Assembly (NCBI RefSeq): GCF_943169635.2
Contig: NZ_OW968186.1
Location: forward strand, 1,550,001-1,614,000
Length of the DNA: 64,000 bases
Source: Fenollaria sporofastidiosus
GTDB taxonomy: Bacteria; Bacillota; Clostridia; Tissierellales; Peptoniphilaceae
Direction: 5' to 3'
This document shows, piece after piece, positions 43,563 through 51,276 of the stretch. The number at the start of each line of letters is the position of its first letter. Within the stretch, counting starts at the first letter, position 1. The notes under the pieces are model-generated. The model did not search any database. It worked only from the letters and a program-made list of their open reading frames with translations, and was not told the DNA's origin. Both the position numbers and the translations under genes were made by a program.

Positions 43563-43595
43563 GAAAAAAAAAGCGTCTGAGTAAACAAACGCTTT
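43563..43595 (-). terminator. Terminator of tilS-hpt-ftsH operon
   Basis: AAAGCGT / ACGCTTT stem (43570-43595) followed by a U run (TTTTTT) directly after the ftsH stop. Confidence 0.85.
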
Positions 43596-43600
43596 GTATA

Positions 43601-45412
43601 TTATTCTCCAAGAACTTCTAAGAATTCTTTTCTATTGATTGTTTCTTTTTCAAGAAGTGTTTGAGCTAATCTTTCAAGCTGCTCTTTGTGTGTAAGAAGA
43701 ATTTGTGTTGCTTCTTCCTTCGCCTTTAATATGAAGTCTTTAATCTCTTGGTCGATGGCATATTGAACTTCTTCTGAGTAAACCTTTGTTCTGCCATAGT
43801 CCCTGCCTATGAAGACGTTCTCGCCTTCGTTGTCATAGCAAACTGGTCCAAGCTTTTCACTCATACCATAGACAGTAACCATGCTCTTGGCAATGTCTGT
43901 CGCTCTTTCTATGTCGTTTGACGCTCCTGTAGATATATCTTTGAAGATAATCTCTTCAGCGATCCTACCGCCAAGTAAGGACTTAAGCATATTCTCCATC
44001 ATGGACTTAGTTGTGTAATTAAAGTCTTCTTTTGGAAGATACTCTGTGAAGCCGCCTGCTCTACCTCTCGGTACTATAGTAATCATATTGACAGGATATA
44101 ACTCATCTGTGTAATGGCTAACTATAGCGTGACCTGCTTCGTGATATGCAACTATCTGTCTTTCTTTTTCTATAACAGTTTGTGATTTCTTCTCTGGTCC
44201 CGCAACCACCTTGATGGAAGCTTCTTGAACAAGTCTCATTGGTATTACATCTAAGTTTTCTCTAGCAGTTAGTAGAGCCGCTTCATTAAGAAGGTTCTCA
44301 AGATCTGCCGGTGAGAAACCAACTGTCTTCTTTGCAATATTCTCCAAGTCTACATCATCAGCAAGCTTTTTGTTTCTTGCATGAACTTCAAGTATTGCCT
44401 TTCTTGCCTTCACATCAGGAAGCGATACGTAGATATTTCTATCGAATCTGCCTGGTCTTAATAAAGCTTTATCAAGTATGTCTGGCCTATTAGTTGCAGC
44501 CATAACGATGATGCCTTCGTTTTGAGAGAAACCGTCCATCTCAACAAGTAATTGATTTAGTGTTTGCTCTCTTTCGTCGTTGCCGCCGCCAAGGCCTGCG
44601 CCTCTTTGTCTACCAACAGCGTCGATTTCATCGATGAAGACTATGCATGGTGCGTTCTTCTTTGCTGTTTGGAATAAATCTCTAACTCTTGAAGCACCAA
44701 CACCTACAAACATCTCTACAAAGTCTGAACCGGATATAGTGTAGAATGGAACGCCTGCTTCGCCAGCAACAGCCTTTGATAGATATGTTTTACCTGTACC
44801 AGGCTCACCAACTAGCAAAACGCCCTTCGGTATTCTCGCGCCAAGCTTGATATACTTCATTGGGTTCCTTAGGAAGTCAACTATCTCAAATAGTTCTTCC
44901 TTTTCTTCGACAAGTCCTGCTACATCAGCAAACTTGATAACTTTACCATTAACCGCCTTTGACTCTCTAGCTCTTGACCTGCCAAAATTTTGTGGGCTCC
45001 CTGTATCTTGTCCTCTTGGTGCAAGCAGCGCACGCATAATGAATATAAAGAATAGCATGGATCCTGCCATCATGATTATATTCATCATCATAGAGTTGTC
45101 CCTTGGCATAGTAACGTCGTATTGAATCTTATTAGCTATGACTCTATCCTTAACGTAGTCATCATATATAGACTGCCAAACATTAGGATCCACTTCTACA
45201 TAATCATTCTTGCCGTCGTTCTTTGTATATTTAAAACCATAGCCCTCTTGGCTAATCCTTTTTACTTTTCCATCTTTAATATCGTTTATGAAAGTATTGA
45301 CATTGGCCTTGTCATCAGAAAAAAATCCATCTGAGAAGAATCTCAATGAAAAAAAGACAAGTATCAATATCAGTGCATAAACAATAAGATTTCTATATAA
45401 AGATTTCTTCAA
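43601..45412 (-). CDS. ftsH: ATP-dependent zinc metalloprotease FtsH
   Basis: 603 residues. N-terminal TM (about 7-25), extracytoplasmic segment, second TM (about 110-130), AAA+ domain with Walker A GEPGTGKT, Walker B CIVFIDEIDAVG, SRH ATNRPDILDKALLRPGRFDR and the protease site HEAGHAI. Degrades membrane and regulatory proteins. TTG at 45410-45412 is chosen as start because AGGAGG ends 6 nt upstream and lies across the hpt stop; the frame could also begin at GTG 45427, which lacks an SD. Confidence 0.96.
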   Translation of the reverse strand: MKKSLYRNLIVYALILILVFFSLRFFSDGFFSDDKANVNTFINDIKDGKVKRISQEGYGFKYTKNDGKNDYVEVDPNVWQSIYDDYVKDRVIANKIQYDVTMPRDNSMMMNIIMMAGSMLFFIFIMRALLAPRGQDTGSPQNFGRSRARESKAVNGKVIKFADVAGLVEEKEELFEIVDFLRNPMKYIKLGARIPKGVLLVGEPGTGKTYLSKAVAGEAGVPFYTISGSDFVEMFVGVGASRVRDLFQTAKKNAPCIVFIDEIDAVGRQRGAGLGGGNDEREQTLNQLLVEMDGFSQNEGIIVMAATNRPDILDKALLRPGRFDRNIYVSLPDVKARKAILEVHARNKKLADDVDLENIAKKTVGFSPADLENLLNEAALLTARENLDVIPMRLVQEASIKVVAGPEKKSQTVIEKERQIVAYHEAGHAIVSHYTDELYPVNMITIVPRGRAGGFTEYLPKEDFNYTTKSMMENMLKSLLGGRIAEEIIFKDISTGASNDIERATDIAKSMVTVYGMSEKLGPVCYDNEGENVFIGRDYGRTKVYSEEVQYAIDQEIKDFILKAKEEATQILLTHKEQLERLAQTLLEKETINRKEFLEVLGE

Positions 45413-45413
45413 A

Positions 45414-45962
45414 TTATTCCTCCTCACCTAAACAAGTCTCATCTAAGACTCCTATGTACGGTAAATTCCTTAAGTGTTCGTTGAAGTCTAGACCATATCC
45501 AATGATAAACTTATCAGGTATTTCAAAACCAACATAGTCAACCTTTATGTCTACAACTCTTCTTTCGCTCTTGTTAAGAAGTGTTGCGATCTTAACTGAC
45601 TTAGCACCCTTGTTTAATAAGTACTCGTGAAGGCACTTAAGAGTGTAGCCAGAGTCAATAATATCTTCAACGATAAGTATGTCCTCACCCTTTGGATCAA
45701 ACTCCATATCCAGCTTTATATTAACCTTACCATCAGACTTAGTCTTAGATCCATAGCTAGATGCTCTCATAAAGTCAACTCTAAGCTCATGATTGTCGAT
45801 ATTTTTAATTAAATCAGCCATAAATACAAAACTGCCCTTCAATATCCCAACAAATATCGGATTCTTGCCCTTGTAATCTTCAGTAATTACCTTTGCTAAG
45901 TCTAAAACTTTTTCTTGAATTTGTTCTTCTGTGAACATAATTTCTTTAATTCTATAAGCCAT
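45414..45962 (-). CDS. hpt: Hypoxanthine phosphoribosyltransferase
   Basis: 182 residues. VGILKGSFVFMADLIKNI, ILIVEDIIDSGYTL (about 97-110, the PRPP-binding motif), LLNKSERRVVDIKVDYVGFEIPDKFIIGYGLD in two parts are conserved. Purine salvage. Two adjacent ATG codons (45965 and 45962); the second has the better distance to GGAGG. Overlaps tilS by 11 nt; tilS-hpt-ftsH is a conserved Firmicutes order. Confidence 0.95.
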   Translation of the reverse strand: MAYRIKEIMFTEEQIQEKVLDLAKVITEDYKGKNPIFVGILKGSFVFMADLIKNIDNHELRVDFMRASSYGSKTKSDGKVNIKLDMEFDPKGEDILIVEDIIDSGYTLKCLHEYLLNKGAKSVKIATLLNKSERRVVDIKVDYVGFEIPDKFIIGYGLDFNEHLRNLPYIGVLDETCLGEEE

Positions 45963-47307
45963 CATTATCCTCCATTATAATGTTTAAATACTTTTTAGTT
46001 TTATCACTCGCTCTATACTTATTGGCAATGTCGTAGCCAATAACGCAAGCAATTTCGTCATCATTTGTAAGGAATAAAACTTTACTTCTTTCCTCACTAG
46101 ATACCTTCTTATCTATGAAGTAGTCTTTAATCTTCTTAGAGCCCTGCATGCCGAAGGGGTTGAATCTGTCGCCACTTCTTCTATTCCTAATCATAAGCCT
46201 ACCACTTAATAAGTCGTAATCTAAATACTTCTTGCTAAGCACTCTATCGCTTAAAACGAATTTAAACTTAGTCCCATAAATATTGTATGCTTTATCTAAT
46301 TTAAAGTCAAGAGATATTTCTTCTACTTTCTCATTGCTACTAGAGTCTTTGAGAGTAGTTTTATCAAAATCATTCATAAGATAAAACTTGCCATCTATGT
46401 CATACTTTTTACCCGATTCAAGCGAAATTAAATTAATCATATCTTCAATATTGTCCTTGCTAATGTTGTTTAGATACTGAAGATGCTCTTTTAAAAATTT
46501 TCTAAGAACTAAAGTTTTCTCATAGTGATCAAGTTCATTAAATGCATCTCTAATAATGCTCTTCTCAGTAACTATAGCTTCATATTTGTCCTTAAGTATA
46601 GCATCTAAGTAAGAGTTATTCTCCTTTGCAATAGATGCAAGCCTTGTCATAGATGAGATGATATTATCATTGAAGTCCCTCTCTATAAGAGGCAAGATTT
46701 CGTTACGAATGATGTTTCTCTTGTAATCATTAGTAAAGTTAGTAGAGTCGTCTACATATCGTATGCCCTCATCCTTTATATACTTAAGTATCTCTTTCTT
46801 GTCAAAGCAAAGTATCGGCCTTATATAAAAGTCCCTTCTCAGAGGTATGGACTCAAGACCATCAAGGCCTGCTCCTCTAAATATATTTAGAAACATAGTC
46901 TCAACAACGTCGTTTTTGTTGTGAGCTATGGCAACTGAATTAGCCTTGTATTTATCCTTAAGCTTTTCAAAGAAGATGTACCTAAGCTTGCGACCCGCCT
47001 CCTCACATGTAAGCGAGTGACTCTTAGCATAGCCTTGCATATCAATGTGCTCCACCTCATATATAAGGCAGTTCTTCTGTGCGAGCCCCCTTACAAAGTC
47101 TTCATCCCTTTGTGCCTCTGCACCTCTAAGCCCATGGTTTACGTGGCACACTATAAGATTAAGATTATACTCATCTTTTATACTTAAAAGCATTTCAAGC
47201 ATAAAAACAGAGTCAGAGCCACCAGAGACCGCGCTGACTATAGTATCATTTTTAGATATTAAATTGTTTTCTTTAATGAAATTTTTGAACTTTTCTAAAC
47301 TATTCAT
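45952..47307 (-). CDS. tilS: tRNA(Ile)-lysidine synthetase
   Basis: 451 residues from the ATG at 47307 (AGAGG upstream). PP-loop AVSGGSDSVFMLEML (about 26-40), VCHVNHGLRGAEAQRDEDFV, AIAHNKNDVVETMFLNIFRGAGLDGL and the C-terminal domain with RNRRSGDRFNPFGMQGSKKIKDYFIDKKV in two parts. Modifies C34 of tRNA-Ile(CAU) to lysidine, an essential step for AUA decoding. Confidence 0.95.
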   Translation of the reverse strand: MNSLEKFKNFIKENNLISKNDTIVSAVSGGSDSVFMLEMLLSIKDEYNLNLIVCHVNHGLRGAEAQRDEDFVRGLAQKNCLIYEVEHIDMQGYAKSHSLTCEEAGRKLRYIFFEKLKDKYKANSVAIAHNKNDVVETMFLNIFRGAGLDGLESIPLRRDFYIRPILCFDKKEILKYIKDEGIRYVDDSTNFTNDYKRNIIRNEILPLIERDFNDNIISSMTRLASIAKENNSYLDAILKDKYEAIVTEKSIIRDAFNELDHYEKTLVLRKFLKEHLQYLNNISKDNIEDMINLISLESGKKYDIDGKFYLMNDFDKTTLKDSSSNEKVEEISLDFKLDKAYNIYGTKFKFVLSDRVLSKKYLDYDLLSGRLMIRNRRSGDRFNPFGMQGSKKIKDYFIDKKVSSEERSKVLFLTNDDEIACVIGYDIANKYRASDKTKKYLNIIMEDNDGL

Positions 47308-47404
47308 AAGAAACCTCTGATACAATACATTTATTTAAAAGTAAAATTAAAGGCTGAACTAAACCCGTCCAACCTTGAAAAATCATATTACATCGAAAAA
47401 ACGA

Positions 47405-47887
47405 TTAATTCTTGTAGTCACCTTTCTTTGCATGATAACTACTTCTTCTGTTCTCTTTAAACTTCATTTGATCCATCTTCTCAGTGCTTTCTTTTAAGAA
47501 TCTTGAGATCTTGTCTTCGAAGCTTAAATTTTCTGTTTCTGTTTTTTCTCCTTCCCAAGTATATGGCTTTCTAGCTTGAGATTTAGAAAAATCTTTTTTA
47601 GCCTTTGGGAAATCTTTTTTATTATTAAAATCTCTTTGCTTAGGAAATTCTTTTTTTGGAAGAGTTTGTTTAATTGACAAACTTAGCTTTCCGTTTTCAT
47701 TCGATAAAACTTTAGCCTTAACCTCTTGTCCCTTCTTCAAAACGTCTGAAACATTTTCAACATAATCGTTCGATATCTCCGAGATATGTACAAGACCGTT
47801 TTGGCCACCTTCTATCTCGATGAAAGCACCAAATTTAGTTATATTAACTACTTTTCCACTCACGATGTCTCCAACTGAAAGCGTCAT
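47405..47887 (-). CDS. yabR: S1-domain RNA-binding protein (YabR-like)
   Basis: 160 residues. N-terminal S1 domain: VGDIVSGKVVNITKFGAFIE, NGLVHISEISNDYVENVSDV, GQEVKAKVL and KLSLSIKQ (2-75). The rest is a basic, low-complexity tail (KKEFPKQRDFNNKKDFPKAK...). ATG at 47887 is used; a TTG 9 nt upstream in frame is closer to GGAGG and is an alternative start. Position after divIC and before tilS matches B. subtilis yabR. Confidence 0.9.
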   Translation of the reverse strand: MTLSVGDIVSGKVVNITKFGAFIEIEGGQNGLVHISEISNDYVENVSDVLKKGQEVKAKVLSNENGKLSLSIKQTLPKKEFPKQRDFNNKKDFPKAKKDFSKSQARKPYTWEGEKTETENLSFEDKISRFLKESTEKMDQMKFKENRRSSYHAKKGDYKN

Positions 47888-47911
47888 AAAAAACAAAATC
47901 CTCCTTAATTA

Positions 47912-48220
47912 TTATTTGTTTTCCTTAAATATGTCAGTGTCGACTTTGTCAACAACCTTTATCTCTTTAGGCTTAATCATACCTAATTCATCTCTTGCTA
48001 TTAGCTCAATAAATTCTTGAGTTTTAGACTTAGAAAGCAATACCTTTACGTTTGATATCTCATCCTTTAGTTCTGCAATCTCTTCTTGCTTTGCCTTATC
48101 TTCTTTCACTAATTTATTGTAAGTTACAATTTGATTATAAAAATGGATTGACACGATTAGAAACAATGAAATAAGTCCTAATTTGAATGCCGTGATTCCA
48201 CCTTTTTTACTTTTTTTCAT
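47912..48220 (-). CDS. divIC: Septum formation initiator, DivIC/FtsB-like
   Basis: 102 residues; ATG at 48220 with AGGAG 8 nt upstream. A single TM (about 13-30), then a coiled coil (YNKLVKEDKAKQEEIAELKDEISNVK) and the conserved ELIARDELGMIKPKEIKV tail of DivIC/FtsB proteins. Component of the division-protein complex. Located between yabR and rqcP as in Bacillus. Confidence 0.9.
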   Translation of the reverse strand: MKKSKKGGITAFKLGLISLFLIVSIHFYNQIVTYNKLVKEDKAKQEEIAELKDEISNVKVLLSKSKTQEFIELIARDELGMIKPKEIKVVDKVDTDIFKENK

Positions 48221-48239
48221 AATCACCACTCCTTACAAA

Positions 48240-48479
48240 TCATAGCTCTTTATACATCAGCTTAGCTTGATCTTTGTTTGGACTCTCCATCAAAGATACT
48301 ACCTCATAGCTTCTGTGGTCTTCATTAAATGTTGTTGTTATAATGTCTCCAACCTTTAAATCATCACCTGGCTTAGCTACTTTTGAATTTATAAGTATCT
48401 TGCCGCTTTTCGCAGCGTCATTAGCTACTGTTCTTCTTTTAATAATTCTCGATAGTTTTAAAAACTTATCAAGTCTCAT
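48240..48479 (-). CDS. rqcP: S4-domain RNA-binding protein RqcP (YabO/HslR-like)
   Basis: 79 residues, essentially one S4 domain: MRLDKFLKLSRIIKRRTVANDA, GKILINSKVAKPGDDLKVGDII. Family members bind 50S-peptidyl-tRNA complexes in ribosome quality control with RqcH. The neighbourhood (flippase, hup, divIC) matches the yabO locus. Confidence 0.92.
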   Translation of the reverse strand: MRLDKFLKLSRIIKRRTVANDAAKSGKILINSKVAKPGDDLKVGDIITTTFNEDHRSYEVVSLMESPNKDQAKLMYKEL

Positions 48480-48504
48480 AAAATCACCCTTATGTACATT
48501 GTAG

Positions 48505-48527
48505 AAAGTCAGGCATAGCCTGACTTT
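48505..48527. terminator. Perfect hairpin between hup and rqcP
   Basis: AAAGTCAGGC-ata-GCCTGACTTT (48505-48514, 48518-48527). On the plus strand TTACTTATT follows; on the minus strand only a short U run follows. Probably a partial terminator of the hup transcript, with read-through to rqcP. Confidence 0.6.
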
Positions 48528-48546
48528 TTACTTATTGTGTCGTAAA

Positions 48547-48579
48547 AATCTTACTTGATGAAAAACATCAAATTAGATT
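48547..48579 (-). terminator. Hairpin terminator at the hup stop codon
   Basis: AATCT-A-ATTTGATG / CATCAAGT-A-AGATT around a TTTTT loop, followed by TTTAC. The stem begins inside the stop codon. Confidence 0.65.
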
Positions 48580-48877
48580 ATTTACATTTCTTTTTGCATT
48601 TAGTGTTAACTGTTTCTTTTAAAGTCTTACCAGCTTTGAAAACAGGTGCCTTAGATGCAGGAATTTTTATTTTTTGCTTAGGATCTCTAGGGTTTCTTCC
48701 TTCTCTAGCTTTTCTGTCCTTTACTTCGAAAGTACCAAAGCCTACTAGTTGAACCTTTTCGCCTTTTTTAAGTGTGTCAGTAACAACACCTGTGAAAGCG
48801 TTTAGACAAGCTTCAACATCTTTTTTAGTCATTTCAGTTTTTTCAGCCATAGCTGCAACTAATTGAGATTTGTTCAT
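48578..48877 (-). CDS. hup: HU family DNA-binding protein with Cys/Lys tail
   Basis: 99 residues. MNKSQLVAAMAEKTEMTKKDV, VQLVGFGTFEVKDRKAREGRNPRDPKQKIKIPASKAPVFKAGK in two segments (about 43-85) and LKETVN show a complete HU. After the usual end comes an extra TKCKKKCK tail with two Cys. Nucleoid architecture. GGAGG precedes the ATG. Own promoter. Confidence 0.96.
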   Translation of the reverse strand: MNKSQLVAAMAEKTEMTKKDVEACLNAFTGVVTDTLKKGEKVQLVGFGTFEVKDRKAREGRNPRDPKQKIKIPASKAPVFKAGKTLKETVNTKCKKKCK

Positions 48878-48935
48878 GATAAATCCTCCTTTTAAAAAGT
48901 GCTTGAAAAGCCATTCGTGGCCCTTCTATACTTAT

Positions 48936-48963
48936 ATTATAACCTATTTTCTCTAAAAATCAA
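48936..48963 (-). promoter_or_regulatory. Promoter of hup
   Basis: TTGATT (48958-48963), 16 bp, TATAAT (48936-48941), leaving a leader of about 50 nt. Confidence 0.75.
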
Positions 48964-48984
48964 GGTTTTTTTACATTTTTTTGT

Positions 48985-49020
48985 AATTTTATTGAAAAAA
49001 TAGCGATTTTTTTGCTATTT
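48985..49020 (-). terminator. Terminator of comEA...flippase operon
   Basis: AAATAGC / GCTATTT hairpin (48998-49020) that includes the flippase stop codon, followed by TTTC and an A/T-rich tail. Confidence 0.65.
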
Positions 49021-50583
49021 TGATATAAAATCTTCAATTTTTACTAGTTTTAGTAAGAGTACGAGGCCTCCATAAACTATTATTCCAAGCAAAATTGATA
49101 TTGATATTGATATTAAAAGTGAGAACTTAATGCTCAATATATCATATGAAACTTTAACTGCTAGTGCCATAATTATACTTACAGCTAAAATTTTAAGTGC
49201 ATATGAAAGCAAATTGTATTTCTTATCAAGTATTTTTTCAAGGTCTATATAGTTTAATACCATTGCAAGAATGAAGGCAATGTTTGTACTAATTGCTGCT
49301 CCTTTTACATTAAAGAAGCTTATGCCTGTTAGTACATACGTTAAAACTACTTTAACCGCTGAACCTATGAAAAGATTTTTAACCGGCTTTTCAGGTCTGC
49401 CTACTGCTTGAAGTATTGCTGTTAGTATCTGTATCATACATAGACAGATAAGACTTACAGATAGTATGCTTAGTAGCTGTGCTGTTCCTTCTATGGCCTC
49501 AGGAGAGTTGTTGTAGTATATCAAGCTTATGATTGGTTTACTTAGCGCTATAAAGCCAAGTGTGCATGGAAATGCAAAAAGACAAGTAAACTTAAGTCCT
49601 GAATATATTGTTTGATGCATCTTATCAAAATCTTTTTTAACCATGCAAGCTGATACTAAAGGCACTATACTCATCGACAAGGCTATGGATATTGCTTGTG
49701 GCATATTAATAAGGGTAGTTGCCATGCCTTTAAGCCAACCGAACATATCGTTTGCTTCGCTTATAGTGTAACCTATATCAGTAAGTCTCATAAAGACAAG
49801 CTTTGTATCTATAAAGTCCATGATTGGATTGATTGACGCGCCTATGGTGATAGGTACTGCTATGGATAGTATGTTTTTTATAACTTCACTATCGCTGTAC
49901 ATAAAACCGCTTTGGTCTAATTGCTTTTCATTCTTATAATCTTTATACTTTAATAAAAATACTGCAAGCAAAAATAAAAAGCCAAAAAAGGCTCCGATCG
50001 AACCACCTGATTGCGCAGCGCCTGCAGCAACTGCAACTCCATACATATTAAGTGCATACTTTGTTAGTATTAGTCCAAAGATGAGCTTGAAGAGCTGCTC
50101 TATAACTTGTGAGATTGCTGTTGGCACCATGTTGTCCTTACCTTGATAAAAGCCTCTAAATGATGACATAAGAGGTGAGAATACAAGGGCAGGTATTAGT
50201 GCAACTAATGAGTACCAACTGTTTTCATTTTGCAAAAAGCCAACTATTTGATGGCTAAACACGTATACAAAGAGTGCACTTATTATGCCTAAGGCAAACA
50301 TAAGTTTTGTCGACTCTACGAATACTTTGTGTGCTGCTTTTATCCTACCCAAAGCATAGTTTTCAGATACAAGCTTGGCAACTGCCACAGGTAGGCCTGC
50401 TGTCGATATAGTCAGCAGTATTAGATACACTGGATAAGCCGCTTGATAGTAGCCTATCCCTGTATCCATGATGATGTTTGTTATTGGTATTCTGTACACG
50501 GCACCTATGATTTTAACTACGATGCCTGCTAATACAAGTATAAATGTATTTTTAAAAAATTTACTAGTTTTCTTCTTTTCCAT
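49015..50583 (-). CDS. Polysaccharide biosynthesis flippase (SpoVB/YabM/MurJ-like)
   Basis: 522 residues, about fourteen TM helices. VKIIGAVYRIPITNIIMDTGIGYYQAAYPVYLILLTISTAGLPVAVAKLVSE in parts (about 22-72) and SSFRGFYQGKDNMVPTAISQVIEQL (about 139-163) are hallmark MOP-superfamily segments. Likely flips lipid-linked precursors. In B. subtilis the yabM gene occupies the same relative position before yabO-divIC. Confidence 0.9.
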   Translation of the reverse strand: MEKKKTSKFFKNTFILVLAGIVVKIIGAVYRIPITNIIMDTGIGYYQAAYPVYLILLTISTAGLPVAVAKLVSENYALGRIKAAHKVFVESTKLMFALGIISALFVYVFSHQIVGFLQNENSWYSLVALIPALVFSPLMSSFRGFYQGKDNMVPTAISQVIEQLFKLIFGLILTKYALNMYGVAVAAGAAQSGGSIGAFFGFLFLLAVFLLKYKDYKNEKQLDQSGFMYSDSEVIKNILSIAVPITIGASINPIMDFIDTKLVFMRLTDIGYTISEANDMFGWLKGMATTLINMPQAISIALSMSIVPLVSACMVKKDFDKMHQTIYSGLKFTCLFAFPCTLGFIALSKPIISLIYYNNSPEAIEGTAQLLSILSVSLICLCMIQILTAILQAVGRPEKPVKNLFIGSAVKVVLTYVLTGISFFNVKGAAISTNIAFILAMVLNYIDLEKILDKKYNLLSYALKILAVSIIMALAVKVSYDILSIKFSLLISISISILLGIIVYGGLVLLLKLVKIEDFISK

Positions 50584-50586
50584 ATA

Positions 50587-51270
50587 TTAATCTACGAAGT
50601 AGTAGCCTACCCCCCATTTAGTCTTTAAAAATTTTGGTCTCTTGCTGCTCTCTTCTATCTTGTTTCTAAGCCTTCTTATGTGAACGTCAACAGTTCTTTC
50701 ATCGCCATAGAATTGATAGCCCCAAACCTTCTCCAAAAGGTCCTTTCTCGAGAACACTTGTTCTTTATTCGATGCAAGTATATATAAAAGGTCGAACTCC
50801 TTGCCTGTAAGCGAAATTTCAACTCCATCTTTAAAGAGTTTTCTGCCTATGGTGTTGATTGTGAAGTGATTAAACTCAAGCATGTTGTTCTTTGCATCAT
50901 CGTTTGCGCCTTGCACTCTTCTGAAAAGTGACTTCATCCTTGCCTTTAGCTCAAGTATATTGTAAGGCTTAACTAAAAAGTCATCTGCGCCATATTCAAG
51001 TGCGAGTATCTTCTTAATCTCTTCCTTATTGTTAGTTGATATGATGATGGCAACATTCGATGCTCTTCTTATATCTTGGCATAGATTTAGACCGCTCTTG
51101 TCTGGCAAATCTATCTCCATAATTATTAAATTGTACTCGTTCGGCTTAAGAAGTTTTGATGCTTCTTCAGCACTATATGCAGTATCTATCAGATACTCAT
51201 CTTGCTCAAGACTGTATTTTAGCCCCTGAACAAAGGTTTCATCACTATCTATAAGTAAAATCTTTTGCAT
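50587..51270 (-). CDS. OmpR-like response regulator with Glu at the phosphoacceptor site
   Basis: 227 residues. The receiver has ILLIDSDETF, LIIMEIDLPDKSG and FLVKPYN; the position of the phosphorylated Asp is Glu52 (codon 51115-51117 GAG). Switch Ser/Thr (ISTNN) and Lys (VKP) are kept. Winged helix intact: SLTGKEFDLLYILASNKEQVFSRKDLLEKVWGYQF and ERTVDVHIRRLRNKIEE, KWGVGYYFVD. No sensor kinase gene adjoins. Glu may mimic phosphorylation, so it may act constitutively; this is inference. Confidence 0.93.
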   Translation of the reverse strand: MQKILLIDSDETFVQGLKYSLEQDEYLIDTAYSAEEASKLLKPNEYNLIIMEIDLPDKSGLNLCQDIRRASNVAIIISTNNKEEIKKILALEYGADDFLVKPYNILELKARMKSLFRRVQGANDDAKNNMLEFNHFTINTIGRKLFKDGVEISLTGKEFDLLYILASNKEQVFSRKDLLEKVWGYQFYGDERTVDVHIRRLRNKIEESSKRPKFLKTKWGVGYYFVD

Positions 51271-51276
51271 ATATAC

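Noticed and set aside
47308..47404. Promoter for tilS (TTGGAC-17-TAATTT)
   Set aside because: The -10 matches consensus poorly, and read-through from yabR is equally possible.
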